Assembly (NCBI RefSeq): GCF_900009265.2
Contig: NZ_LR735018.1
Coordinates: forward strand, 1 to 59,844
DNA: 59,844 nt
Direction: 5' to 3'
From: Planktothrix paucivesiculata PCC 9631
Lineage (GTDB): Bacteria; Cyanobacteriota; Cyanobacteriia; Cyanobacteriales; Microcoleaceae
Shown: in pieces, positions 35,944-45,362 of the stretch
Layout of the letters: each line of letters starts with the position of its first letter
How positions within the stretch are numbered: position 1 is the first letter of the stretch
Notes under the pieces: generated by a model
Told to the model about the DNA's origin: nothing
Databases searched by the model: none
The model's input: only the letters and a program-made list of their open reading frames with translations
Made by a program: the position numbers and the translations under genes

Positions 35944-37524
35944 TTAGGAGAACATAAAGGTCGTGTCGGGTGAATTAATAATGTTGCTGCTGACGTCGGC
36001 TTGGGTAAAGGTGGTATTTCCTAACACCACTAAAATTTGACCAGTTCCAAACCCGGTGTTGCCCGAAATGCCATCTCCGACTCGGAATTGAGTATTGCCA
36101 TTCACAACACGCACATCAATATCTTCAATATCAGTAAAGGAAAGGAAATCTTTTCCAGTTCCGCTTCCAGTGATAAATCCGGTAATATTATCTCGACCAT
36201 CGCCACTGCGGTAGATGATGGTATCGCTACCGGCACCCCCAGTAATGGAGTCATTTCCCGTCCCGCCTAGTAATGTGTCATTACCGCCACTGCCATTCAG
36301 GATGTCATCGCCTGCACCCCCGTCCATATAATCATTTCCTCCCAGTCCGGTGAGGTTATCATTGCCTTCCAAACCGAAGATATTATCTTTCTCACCTGTC
36401 CCGGTTATCGAATCAGCAAGGGAAGTTCCTAAGCTCAGACCAATGGCATCCACAGCGATCGCACCACTGAGATCCGCGCCGACCCAAGTAGCTCCTGTGA
36501 AGTCAACTTTGGACAGGTCAGCATTATTGAGTTTGGCGTTGGTGAAATTTGCTCCGAGGGCAATTCCATCAACTAATGTGACCCCTGTTAAGTCAGCCCC
36601 GGTAAAGTTAGCATTCTCAAAGTTGCCTTTAGAAAAGCCAGCATTTTTTAAATTAGCATTCGTAAAATTAGCCCCAATGGCAACTCCGTTAATAAATAAC
36701 CCTTCTGCATCGGCTTGGGTGAAGTTAGCCTCACTCAAATCGGTATCAATAAATCTCGCACCTGTTAGGGTTGTCAGTGTGTTACCCGAAGGGCTAAAAT
36801 CACTCCCGGTTAAAATGGCATCATCGATCATGAAGTTGGTTAAATCTGCACCCCGAAACTTGATATTTGCCATTTGTCCGGGTTCGAGTGGGGCGTCACT
36901 GACGTTAACATCACTGAAATTAGCCCGGTCAAAGATAGTATTTTGCCAGGTTATATCGGTAAAGTTGGTTAGCCGAAAATCAGCACCTGTGGCGTTCACA
37001 TTGATCAATAGGGTCGCTTCTAAGCTTGCCCCTTGCAAATTAGCATTGACTAAGGTGGCATTGGTTAAGTCAGATGCTTTTAAATTAGCGTCGGATAAAT
37101 CAGCCCCGGTAAAGTTGGCTGCTGTCAAGTTAGGTCGCTCGGATTGTTCGCCACTGATATTCGCTTTGTGCAGATTAGCATTGGTCAGGTTGGCGTTGGA
37201 TAAATTGATCAATTTTGTGTTGATCAACGACATATTGGCTTGTCTAAGATCCGCACCACTAAGATTTACATTTTCTAATGTTGCTAGGGATAAATTGACG
37301 GCACTAAAGTTAGCATTAGGGGCAAAGATTGCTTGACTGGCGTTAACACCAATCCAAGAAGATTCGGAAAAATTAGTTCCTCGGAGTTGGGTGCGAGTTC
37401 CTGAACTATTAGGGTCGAATCGGACATTTTCCAGTCGAGCTTTGAAAAAAGTGGAACCGTTGAGATTTTGACCTCGGAAGTTGTTTCCGACTAAGTTTTG
37501 TTCTGCAAAGTTTAAGGCGGTCAT
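35944..37524 (-). CDS. Pentapeptide-repeat protein fused to RTX C-terminus
   Basis: A 526-residue two-part protein. Residues about 3-375 are A(D/N)LxX pentapeptide repeats (such as LSNANLTNANLHKANISG and ANFTGADLSDANLKASDL), expected to make a right-handed four-sided helix. Residues about 380-455 are RTX nonapeptides (GLEGNDNLTGLGGNDYMDGG), followed by an RTX end module with DGRDNITGFI and FLSFTDIEDIDV. The fusion suggests a secreted, calcium-stabilised rod. No signal peptide; type I export is likely. Function unknown. Confidence 0.9.
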   Translation of the reverse strand: MTALNFAEQNLVGNNFRGQNLNGSTFFKARLENVRFDPNSSGTRTQLRGTNFSESSWIGVNASQAIFAPNANFSAVNLSLATLENVNLSGADLRQANMSLINTKLINLSNANLTNANLHKANISGEQSERPNLTAANFTGADLSDANLKASDLTNATLVNANLQGASLEATLLINVNATGADFRLTNFTDITWQNTIFDRANFSDVNVSDAPLEPGQMANIKFRGADLTNFMIDDAILTGSDFSPSGNTLTTLTGARFIDTDLSEANFTQADAEGLFINGVAIGANFTNANLKNAGFSKGNFENANFTGADLTGVTLVDGIALGANFTNAKLNNADLSKVDFTGATWVGADLSGAIAVDAIGLSLGTSLADSITGTGEKDNIFGLEGNDNLTGLGGNDYMDGGAGDDILNGSGGNDTLLGGTGNDSITGGAGSDTIIYRSGDGRDNITGFITGSGTGKDFLSFTDIEDIDVRVVNGNTQFRVGDGISGNTGFGTGQILVVLGNTTFTQADVSSNIINSPDTTFMFS

Positions 37525-38278
37525 AGATGCAAGTCTCCAAGAAAGTTTAAGGAATTGAGAAATATTTGAAACTCAGCTTTAACGTTTTCGGTTAAAGAAT
37601 GAGTGGGGTTAAGTTTTTAGGACAAGTAATCGCTATTGAGTAACGTTGCTTGTTCAAAGTTAGTGACTCTTAAAGCTGTTTCAACACATTAGACATTATT
37701 AAGTTAAGCCTTGAAAAATGTTGATCCATTGAGGCTTAGATCACTATAGTCATTGGCTGTAAGTCATTGCTCTCTCAATTTGAATGTAAGCATTTTGAAG
37801 GATTCTCCTTTAAAATTTTTGCAAAAAAAATGGGTGCATAAAATTGGCATAAAGCAAAAATTTGCGTGCACCAACAAACAAAATGGTATTAATTAAAACC
37901 AGTAATTATCACTCAGTAGAGATTGTCTTCTGAGCTAACTTAAAATTATAAGAAAATTCTCATGTTGTCAAACTTGCCATCAAACTATCCGGATGATTTT
38001 ACAGAACTTTTACAAAAATGCTGGGTTAAGGTTTAATTAAGACCCTTAATTTATCCGTACAAGTATACAGCCACAGAATTTTATATCAAACCGATATAAA
38101 ATATATATCAAACCGATATAAAATATATCAAACTGATACAAAATTTTGAATAACTCATAATCATAAATCACTCGGAAACTAAAGCACAGCAAGGAGCAAA
38201 TCTTAAAACCTCGGCGCGGATTCCTATATATCCCTCTTTTGTCACTCTCCGAATTAAGCTAGTAGTAAATCAACTAAT
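37525..38278. other. Long non-coding AT-rich region
   Basis: 754 bp with no credible gene. An imperfect inverted repeat with AAATTTTTGC/GCAAAAATTT arms and GGTGCA/TGCACC blocks spans about 37817-37872. Three iteron-like repeats lie at 38082-38143. The left part is the leader of the pentapeptide-RTX gene. The right part merges with a mobile-element zone. Confidence 0.6.
38082..38143. repeat. Three iteron-like repeats with internal dyad
   Basis: Units of 20 bases start at 38082, 38104 and 38124, each close to TATATCAAACCGATATAAAA. Each contains TATATC and GATATA (third copy GATACA) as an inverted pair around a 5-base centre, like a protein-binding operator in triplicate. No gene directly follows. 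Confidence 0.75.
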
Positions 38279-38500
38279 TTATCCAGAAGAATAAAAGGGT
38301 TTAAATTCATTCATTATACCAATGAGTTGATTGAATCCCAGCAACAAATCGGAGTTAGGAAAAATATCTAACCAGGGATAAATCAATCCCAATAGTAACA
38401 GAGGTTGGACAATTAAGCGCAGATTATTTAGAGCATTCTTCCATCCACTTTTCTGATTCCATTGTTGATGATTGGAAAACTTAACAGAATTGCTTTCCTG
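38279..38500 (-). pseudogene. Transposase C-terminal fragment cut by an IS insertion
   Basis: The frame ends with NNLRLIVQPLLLLGLIYPWL and GFNQLIGIMNEF, a C-terminus of the kind found in IS4-type transposases. The IS630-like element begins at the next bases. Reading across the junction to the minus strand beyond 39451 adds VKTESFFI before a stop, so the old gene was already decayed or truncated. No matching N-terminal part was found. Confidence 0.6.
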
Positions 38501-38502
38501 TA

Positions 38503-39449
38503 AGTAGGTGGTCATAAATAGAGTTAAAATCAGAAATGAATAAATATCAGAGGAATAGTCATGCCACTCAGGTTAAGAATTCAACTAACAGAAGAAGAAA
38601 AACAAGAGCTACTAACTCTGTATCAGCAAGAGAAAGTTCCGAAAAGAACAAGGCAGAGAATAGATATATTAATGTTTAGTGATGGAGCGCACTAAGCGCA
38701 GAAAGAATTAGAAAAATCTTAAAAAAAAAAGACTGGCGCTGGAAAAGAACAAAAGCCAGTTTAAAGAAAAAACAGAATCCCGAAAAAACAGCGAGCAAGA
38801 AAAGAGATTTGGAGACGTTAAAGCGTTATGAAGAAGAGGGTTTGGTCAGATTAAAATATTTAGATGAGGCAGGTTTTTGTTTATGGAGTCCTGTGAGTTA
38901 CACCTATGTAAAAAAGGGGAAGCAGAAACAAATAAACCAGACGAAAAAGCGAGGAAAAAGATTGAATGTAATTGGAGTATTAGAAAAAGGAAAAAGTTTT
39001 GAGTACGGTTTAAGTTTGTCAGGAATTACAAGTGAGAATTACATAAAATTTATAGATTGGCAAGCGGAAAAAGCTGAAAAGCATTTTCAAAATACTCGAC
39101 AAATTACCGTACTGATTCAAGACAACTATAGCGTCCATAAAAGTCAAAAAATACAAGAAAAAGAAAGGGAGTGGCAAGACAAAAAATTAGAATTTTTTTT
39201 CCTGTCTGCTTATAGCCCTGAATTAAATGAAATCGAACCAGAATGGCATCAATTAAAAACTCATGAACTGGCGGGAAGAATGTTTGAAGATGAATATGAT
39301 TTGAGCCAAGCTGTGATTCAAGCCATTGAAGATAGAAACGAAAGAAATGATTGTACCTGCGATCGCTTGCGATTTAATTCCCTGAGTAACTCTCAAGAAT
39401 TATCCTAAACAATTTTTTCTATTGTTGACTTTATTTATGACCACCTACT
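38503..39449 (+). mobile_element. IS630-like insertion sequence with TA target duplication
   Basis: Terminal inverted repeats begin AGTAGGTGGTCATAAATA on both ends (38503-38520 and the complement of 39432-39449), perfect over 18 bp and similar for a few more. The element is 947 bp and is flanked by TA at 38501-38502 and 39450-39451, the target duplication of the IS630/Tc1 group. The transposase is defective. Confidence 0.9.
38561..39408 (+). pseudogene. Defective IS630-family transposase
   Basis: The N-terminal part (MPLRLRIQLTEEEKQELLTL to FSDGAH, stop at 38693-38695) and the C-terminal part ([20 protein letters not shown] onward) are in different frames. Most of the helix-turn-helix region expected between them is missing, as if an internal deletion of some 80-90 codons had joined the two. 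The catalytic DDE residues survive in [20 protein letters not shown] and [12 protein letters not shown]. It cannot make a normal transposase. Confidence 0.88.
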
Positions 39450-39665
39450 TATATAAAAAAACTTTCAGTTTTTACCTATCTATCTTGTTTATATTAAAAA
39501 ATACAACTCAAGTGAATAATGAGATAATTCTAATAACTAAAATCAAAATTAAATATATATATTTCAGAAATTCAGATTGGATTTTGTTAGCTTTTTGTTT
39601 TCTCTGTATAGGTTTCACTCTTAAGATAAATCTTAAATATAAATTCTGCCAGAGCGAATTTTTTG

Positions 39666-39807
39666 ATATAGTAATCCTATTTGAGTTGTGTTCAAAATTC
39701 TTGAGCAAAACGGAACAAGGAACGCCGGATCTGGGGCAATACTTCTGGTTGTTTCTATCAGTATTAAAATGTTATAACCTCCGTCTCGAAGGCGCGGATT
39801 GCTATAT
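39666..39807. mobile_element. MITE-like element, 142 bp
   Basis: Ends ATATAGTAATCC and GGATTGCTATAT form 12-bp terminal inverted repeats with one mismatch. No coding capacity. Half copies occur at 73-144 (right half) and 27264-27312 (left half). No parental transposase with these ends is present in the window. Confidence 0.6.
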
Positions 39808-40113
39808 GTCGCTGACAGAAGTGTTTATTTTTTATAAAGGCTGATACTAGGAATTGGGAAACCACTGCTGTAACCACTGTTCCACTAATTATGATAAATT
39901 CTGCCGTGATTGTATTTTCAGCAATTTCATCTTGACTTTCCGATGGATGTATTTATTTTGGAGCCATAATCAATAAATCTAATAGACTTTTACAACAATA
40001 TTATTGTTTAAATCCCTAAATTAAAAACGGCTGATAAAATTGCTAACTCTTTACCCAAATCACCAAAACAATACGCTACAATCAGGGATTTAGCACCATT
40101 GACTAGACTTGCC

Positions 40114-41301
40114 ATGCCTCAAACCGCCTCAACCCAGAATCTAATATCGACTTCGGTTGTGAGTTTAAATATTGCCCCAGCCCAAGTTTTACGCGGCAAT
40201 AACGCCTTAACACAAGCAGGAGAGGCGATCGCAGGTTTTGGTCAACGTCCCTTAATCATTGGGGGCGATCGCTCCTTACCCCTCACCCTCCAAGCTCTAC
40301 AACCAATTTTAGAACGTCATCAACTCCAATATTCTCAAGTGTCCTATGGGGTTGACTGTAGCGAAACTAGCTTAACCACCCTACGTCAAGCCGTCACCAA
40401 CCATAAAGCAGATTTTATTATTGGGACGGGGGGCGGAAAAGCCCTGGATGCGGCTAAACTTATCGCCCATCAATGCCATCTCCCCATCGTTACCATTCCC
40501 ACTTCTGGGGCGACCTGCGCCGCTTGGACAGCCCTTTCTAACGTTTATTCCGAGGATGGGGCGTTTTTATATGATGTCAGTTTAGCCCGTTGTCCCGATT
40601 TATTGATTTTGGACTATAACTTAATTCAAACCGCCCCCCAACGGATGTTAGTAGCGGGTATTGGAGATGCGATCGCGAAATGGTATGAAGCCTCGGTCAG
40701 TAGTGGGAATTCCGAGCAAACCTTCATGATCGCTGCGGTACAACAGGCGCGAGTTCTGCGAGATATATTATTACAAAAATCCTTAACCGCGTTACAAGAC
40801 AACGGTGGCGAAACTTGGCGGGAAGTTGTCGATGCAACGGTATTACTCGCCGGAGTTATTGGTGGCATTGGGGGCGCTCAATGTCGCACGGTGGCGGCCC
40901 ATGCCGTTCATAATGGTTTAACCCATGTTGCGGCTAGTCATGGGACTTTACACGGGGAAAAAGTCGCCTTTGGGATTTTAGTACAACTGCGTTTAGAAGA
41001 AATGGTACAGGGCAACCAACTCGCAGCCACTGCTAGACAACAATTATTAAAGTTTTACACCGATTTAGGTTTACCCCAAACCCTGAATGATTTGGGGATG
41101 GGGGAAATCACCTTAGCTGAACTGGGAAAAGCTGCCGAAGTTGCTTGTAATGAGCGTTCTGATATTCACCGTTTACCCTTTAAAGTGGTTCCCGAACAGT
41201 TAATGGCGGCCATGGTATCAACAACTTCCCCAGGGGAATTACGAATTACCAATTACGAATTACGAGTGGGGAACACCAAAGACTCTTACCCAGAGTCGTA
41301 G
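40114..41301 (+). CDS. Iron-containing alcohol dehydrogenase family protein (GldA-like)
   Basis: An NAD-linked dehydrogenase of the glycerol/glycerol-phosphate dehydrogenase group, about 395 residues. IIGTGGGKALDAAKL binds the cofactor; the metal ligands are Asp in AGIGDAIAKWYE and the histidines of AHAVHNGLTH and GTLHGEK. The true substrate is unknown; the family includes glycerol and hydroxy-acid enzymes. ATG 40114 is used rather than TTG 40099. Unusually, the last 20 residues (from about ELRITNYELRVGN) are encoded by TTCGTAA-type heptamers, so the C-terminus has been replaced or extended by a repeat array. Confidence 0.85.
   Translation: MPQTASTQNLISTSVVSLNIAPAQVLRGNNALTQAGEAIAGFGQRPLIIGGDRSLPLTLQALQPILERHQLQYSQVSYGVDCSETSLTTLRQAVTNHKADFIIGTGGGKALDAAKLIAHQCHLPIVTIPTSGATCAAWTALSNVYSEDGAFLYDVSLARCPDLLILDYNLIQTAPQRMLVAGIGDAIAKWYEASVSSGNSEQTFMIAAVQQARVLRDILLQKSLTALQDNGGETWREVVDATVLLAGVIGGIGGAQCRTVAAHAVHNGLTHVAASHGTLHGEKVAFGILVQLRLEEMVQGNQLAATARQQLLKFYTDLGLPQTLNDLGMGEITLAELGKAAEVACNERSDIHRLPFKVVPEQLMAAMVSTTSPGELRITNYELRVGNTKDSYPES
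41236..41267. repeat. Heptamer repeat inside a coding region
   Basis: Four units near AATTACGA/AATTACCA, in complement to the TTCGTAA arrays elsewhere, lie in frame at the 3' end of the GldA-like gene. Confidence 0.85.
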
Positions 41302-41487
41302 ACAAACTGCGATATCAGAATTAAGAATTGAGAAGGGAAGAAAAAAAGCAGACCCGATCAGGGGAAAATAAAGAATCACCGATTAGGGTTAGAGATTGAA
41401 TTATTCTGTTTCATTGTCAAAACCTTAAATCAGAATCGATTTTTTTCTTCTACTGAACACATTAGTTTTAACCTCACACATCGACCA

Positions 41488-42675
41488 ATGACATTAGATT
41501 GGATTAGCCCTGCTGACCGAATACAAGCCTTACCTCCTTATGTTTTTGCCCGTTTAGATGAATTGAAAGCCAACGCCCGTCAACAGGGCTTAGATTTAAT
41601 TGATTTAGGCATGGGAAATCCCGATGGCGCCACCCCTCAACCGATTGTTGAAGCCGCAATTCAAGCATTAAGAAATCCGGCGAATCATGGCTATCCACCC
41701 TTTGAAGGAACGGCTAATTTTAGACTAGCAATTACTAATTGGTATCACCGTCGTTATGGTGTTTCCCTTGACCCCAATGGAGAAGCCTTACCCCTATTAG
41801 GGTCAAAGGAAGGATTAGGTCATTTAGCTTTAGCTTATATTAATCCGGGGGATTTAGTGTTAGTTCCGAGTCCTTCCTATCCCGTGCATTTTCGCGGGCC
41901 AATTATTGCCGGGGGAAAGGTTCATTCTATTATTTTGAAACCGGAAAATAACTGGTTAATTGATTTAGGTTCGATTCCTGATTCTGTGGCTGAACAAGCT
42001 AAAATTCTCTATTTTAATTATCCCAGTAATCCCACGGGTGCAACCGCCCCCAGGGAATTTTTTGAAGAAATTGTTGCCTTTGCCCATAAATATCAAATTC
42101 TGCTGGTTCACGATTTATGTTATGCCGAATTAGCCTTTGACGGTTATCAACCTACCAGTTTATTAGAAATTCCTGGGGGAAAGGAAATTGGGGTGGAATT
42201 CCACACTATGTCTAAAACCTATAATATGGCAGGTTGGCGAGTGGGATTTGCGGTGGGAAATTCTAAGGTTTTACAGGGGTTAAGAACCTTAAAAACTAAT
42301 TTAGATTATGGGGTATTTTCGGCGTTACAAGCGGCCGCAGAAACGGCTTTAAGTTTACCGGATTCTTACCTCAAAGAAGTACAGGAACGCTATTGTACCC
42401 GGCGAGATTTTTTAATTAAAGGGTTAGCAGAATTGGGTTGGAATGTGCCTAAAACCTTAGCTACAATGTATTTATGGGTTCCCTGTCCTCCGGGGATGAA
42501 TTCCACGGATTTTGCCCTCACGGTTTTACAACAAACGGGTGTAGTTTTTACCCCTGGAAATGCCTTTGGTATGGGTGGAGAAGGCTATTTTAGAATTAGT
42601 TTAATTGCAGATTGCGATCGCTTGGGAGAAGCCTTAAACCGCCTAAAAGATGCTAATATTCGGTATCAACCCTAA
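41488..42675 (+). CDS. Aspartate/LL-diaminopimelate-type aminotransferase
   Basis: A fold-type I PLP aminotransferase of 395 residues. Key segments are DLGMGNPDGATP near the N-terminus, SPSYPVHFRGPI, FNYPSNPTGATAP, VHDLCYAELAFDG and the PLP lysine in TMSKTYNMAGWRVGF, with the carboxylate-binding Arg in GYFRISLI. The pattern matches the cyanobacterial group annotated as LL-diaminopimelate aminotransferase or alanine/aspartate transaminases. Exact substrate is unsettled. The neighbours give no pathway context. Confidence 0.9.
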   Translation: MTLDWISPADRIQALPPYVFARLDELKANARQQGLDLIDLGMGNPDGATPQPIVEAAIQALRNPANHGYPPFEGTANFRLAITNWYHRRYGVSLDPNGEALPLLGSKEGLGHLALAYINPGDLVLVPSPSYPVHFRGPIIAGGKVHSIILKPENNWLIDLGSIPDSVAEQAKILYFNYPSNPTGATAPREFFEEIVAFAHKYQILLVHDLCYAELAFDGYQPTSLLEIPGGKEIGVEFHTMSKTYNMAGWRVGFAVGNSKVLQGLRTLKTNLDYGVFSALQAAAETALSLPDSYLKEVQERYCTRRDFLIKGLAELGWNVPKTLATMYLWVPCPPGMNSTDFALTVLQQTGVVFTPGNAFGMGGEGYFRISLIADCDRLGEALNRLKDANIRYQP

Positions 42676-42689
42676 TCCGTTGTTAAGCT

Positions 42690-42748
42690 GTTGTTGTGCT
42701 GTTGTTGGGCTTTAGCCGCTCTTTCAAGAAGTGCTGAAGCACAACAAC
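42690..42748. repeat. Dispersed inverted repeat
   Basis: Arms GTTGTTGTGCT (42690-42700) and AGCACAACAAC (42738-42748) are perfect 11-bp complements. It may terminate the aminotransferase transcript. Confidence 0.65.
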
Positions 42749-42783
42749 GGGGACTTTATTAATATTATGAATAATTATTGAAT

Positions 42784-43968
42784 ATGGATCATCAAAACAA
42801 TTTGAATTTATGTGATTTTATTGCTCAAAAAATTAAGGATAATCCTCAAAATAGAATTACTTTTGCTGATTATATGAACTGGGTTTTATATCACCCAGAA
42901 TATGGATATTATAGCATTAATAAGCCCAAATTGGGCGCGGAAGGAGATTTTGTTACTTCTCCCTATTTAGGGTCAGACTTTGGGGAAATGTTAGCAGAAC
43001 AATTTTTCCAAATGTGGGAAATTTTGGATTGTCCTAACGCCTTTACTTTGGTAGAAATGGGGGCGGGACAGGGAATATTAGCCAGCGATATTCTGTTATA
43101 TTTACAAAAAAAATATCCTGAATTTTTTAAAAGGTTAAATTATATTATTATCGAAAAATCTAACTTCCTCAAAGCTCAACAACAACACCAACTCAAAAAA
43201 ACTCTCTCCGATGCAATATCAATTCAATGGTGTAACCTAGAGGATATTCCCAATAATCAGATCATCGGTTGTTTTTTCTCTAATGAATTAGTAGATGCTT
43301 TTCCCGTCCATCAAATTGTTGTTCAAAACAAACAACTTCAAGAAATTTATATTACCTTAGATGCAGAGGTTAAATTTAAAGAAATTATTGCTGAAGTTTC
43401 TACAGAAAAAATTACAGAATATTTTAAATTAATCGATATTGATTTATGCTCTAATCTTTATCCAGAAGGATATCGAACTGAGGTTAATTTAGTCGCCCTA
43501 GACTGGATCAAAACCCTAGCCACTAAACTGAATCAAGGTTTTATTCTAACAATTGATTATGGTTACACCGCCCAAAGATATTACCTTCCCAGTCGCAAAG
43601 AAGGAACTCTACAATGTTATTATCAACATAGTCATCATAACGATCCCTATCTGAATATTGGTCGCCAAGATATTACCGCCCATGTTAACTTTACCGCCTT
43701 AGAACGGTATGGGAAAGACTGGGGAATTGATGCGGTTGGGTTTACACAACAGGCTTTATTTTTAATGGCTTTAGGGTTAGGTGATCGCATCGCCGCGCTC
43801 TCCCAACCTTCAAACTATTCTATTTCGGAAGTATTACAACGACGAGAATGCTTACACTCTTTAATTGATCCGATGGGTTTAGGCAACTTTGGTGTCCTTC
43901 TACAATCCAAAGGCTTAAGTCCCTCTCAACCACAAATTCCCCTTAAAGGCTTGAGTTTTCCCATTTAA
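42784..43968 (+). CDS. SAM-dependent methyltransferase, MidA/NDUFAF7 family
   Basis: A 394-residue class I methyltransferase. ITFADYMNWVLYHPEYGYYS, GDFVTSPYLGSDFGEMLAEQ, LVEMGAGQGILASDIL (SAM site), FFSNELVDAFPVHQIV and LTIDYGYTAQRYY are diagnostic of the family. Mitochondrial NDUFAF7 methylates an arginine of complex I; in cyanobacteria a role in NDH-1 assembly is plausible but unproven. ATG 42784 is chosen over TTG 42778. Confidence 0.93.
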   Translation: MDHQNNLNLCDFIAQKIKDNPQNRITFADYMNWVLYHPEYGYYSINKPKLGAEGDFVTSPYLGSDFGEMLAEQFFQMWEILDCPNAFTLVEMGAGQGILASDILLYLQKKYPEFFKRLNYIIIEKSNFLKAQQQHQLKKTLSDAISIQWCNLEDIPNNQIIGCFFSNELVDAFPVHQIVVQNKQLQEIYITLDAEVKFKEIIAEVSTEKITEYFKLIDIDLCSNLYPEGYRTEVNLVALDWIKTLATKLNQGFILTIDYGYTAQRYYLPSRKEGTLQCYYQHSHHNDPYLNIGRQDITAHVNFTALERYGKDWGIDAVGFTQQALFLMALGLGDRIAALSQPSNYSISEVLQRRECLHSLIDPMGLGNFGVLLQSKGLSPSQPQIPLKGLSFPI

Positions 43969-44019
43969 GACCTCAAAAAAGCTCCCACGGTCAAAAACTT
44001 GATGCTGATCTTCATTTTT

Positions 44020-44049
44020 TTGCGGATATTGCAGGGGATTAAGTATAAT
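44020..44049 (+). promoter_or_regulatory. Promoter candidate upstream of the PEP-CTERM gene
   Basis: TTGCGG (44020-44025), 18 bases, then a consensus TATAAT (44044-44049). It leaves a leader of over 300 bases in a 414-bp non-coding region (43969-44382) where nothing else was recognised except the ribosome site before 44383. Confidence 0.45.
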
Positions 44050-44382
44050 TTAGTGCCTACATACGGAGAGGTTTGTACGGAATATTGTGATCGCACTCAC
44101 AACTTTTATCTTCAAACCTTCATGTTTATTAGAAGTAGATATAAAGTCCACACATCCTATAGAAAGGTTTTTTGAGCTAATTTCATCATCCCTTTATATT
44201 TGTACCGACCCACTGTAAACCTTCTGTAAAAATAACCAATATTTGCCAAAACCTATAGACAACCCCAAACCGATTGCGTAATATTGGTAACAAGGTAGAA
44301 CAAGGAAATCAAGAACCGCACAGTTCAAGACCCTTGTTTCTACCCAAGCGCCAGACCAAAATATGAAAAGGATGAGGCTGAG

Positions 44383-45030
44383 ATGAACACCACACTATCT
44401 AAAATTATCGGTTCCACTTTACTCGCCACCGGAGTCGCCGTTTCCCTAGTCGCAGCCCCAACACAAGCAGCGACCCTAGGAAAAGACCTCTGTAGCACCA
44501 GTAATATCTCATTAGGTGGAGTCAACTCTACCGCTTGTAAGGGTTCTTTTACAGGAAACGATACAGGATCAGGGAATCCTTTACTGACTGAACTCAACGC
44601 CGGTTTATTTACCACTGAATTTAATAGTAATCAAACAGTAAGTTGGTCAGACGGCGGTAAGTCGGAAGCAGGTCAAACAGGACTGTTTGGTTTTAATGCA
44701 GACTATGATTCTTCTAAAGGGGATTGGGGTTTCACCACAACACCACCAACATTCAACACATTTGTAGTCAGTTTGAAAAGCAGCACCACCTACAGTGCTT
44801 ATCTGTTCAAAGATTATGATTGGTCTAAAGGTTTAAATGGAGTATTCGACACCGTTGGTGTTTCGGCTAATAAGGGTAAAGGTCGGGCTTTGTCCCATGC
44901 TTCCTTGTTTGTTGCTAACGTCACCACCGTTACTCCTCCTCCCGTTGAAGTTCCCGAACCCGCCACACTCGTTGGTTTAGGTTTAGCCTTCGGTGGAATG
45001 CTGGCTTCCCGTCGTCGTCAATCTCACTAG
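44383..45030 (+). CDS. PEP-CTERM sorting-domain protein
   Basis: A secreted 215-residue protein. A signal peptide (about 1-29, cut after PTQAA) leads to a Ser/Thr/Gly-rich domain of unknown function. The C-terminus is PEPATLVGLGLAFGG, a membrane stretch, and RRRQSH, the signal processed by exosortase for surface anchoring. Two pairs of cysteines are possible from CSTSN and ACKGS. A GAGG ribosome site precedes ATG. No exosortase gene is in the window. Confidence 0.92.
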   Translation: MNTTLSKIIGSTLLATGVAVSLVAAPTQAATLGKDLCSTSNISLGGVNSTACKGSFTGNDTGSGNPLLTELNAGLFTTEFNSNQTVSWSDGGKSEAGQTGLFGFNADYDSSKGDWGFTTTPPTFNTFVVSLKSSTTYSAYLFKDYDWSKGLNGVFDTVGVSANKGKGRALSHASLFVANVTTVTPPPVEVPEPATLVGLGLAFGGMLASRRRQSH

Positions 45031-45131
45031 GAAAGCGATGATTAAGTTAATCGTCCCAAACTCCTTAGAAATGACGTTAATATCTGTCTCACACTGTTGA
45101 GACCCTCAGCCTTTATCTCATCTTACTTAAT

Positions 45132-45163
45132 AGTAGCGGTACTCATCATGCCGCTACTTTATT
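45132..45163 (+). terminator. Terminator after the PEP-CTERM gene
   Basis: Perfect 8-bp arms AGTAGCGG (45132-45139) and CCGCTACT (45151-45158), then TTATT. The rest of 45031-45362 shows no gene. Confidence 0.75.
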
Positions 45164-45362
45164 GTTAAAATCAATAACTTTAAGTTAGGCTGTAATTAAA
45201 CAATTGAATCCATTGTTAAAATTAGATTTAAGGGTGCATTAATCTATTTATAAGGGTATAAAAAATAAAGTTATAACTCAGGTAGAATGTTAATCTCCCT
45301 GAGTTTTTTAACAGTTAGCGATCGCTTTTTCTTCCTAATTCTTTCCGTTGCAGTATTCCCTA

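Noticed and set aside
36350-37336. 328-residue frame antisense to the pentapeptide-repeat gene
   Set aside because: Created by the periodic repeat on the opposite strand; the sense frame has clear domains.
39422-39844. 140-residue open frame after the IS element
   Set aside because: It begins in the IS terminal repeat, runs through the MITE-like element and has an AT-biased, unstructured product; chance frame.
42690-42748. Inverted repeat as an intrinsic terminator
   Set aside because: No T-run follows; kept only as a dispersed repeat.
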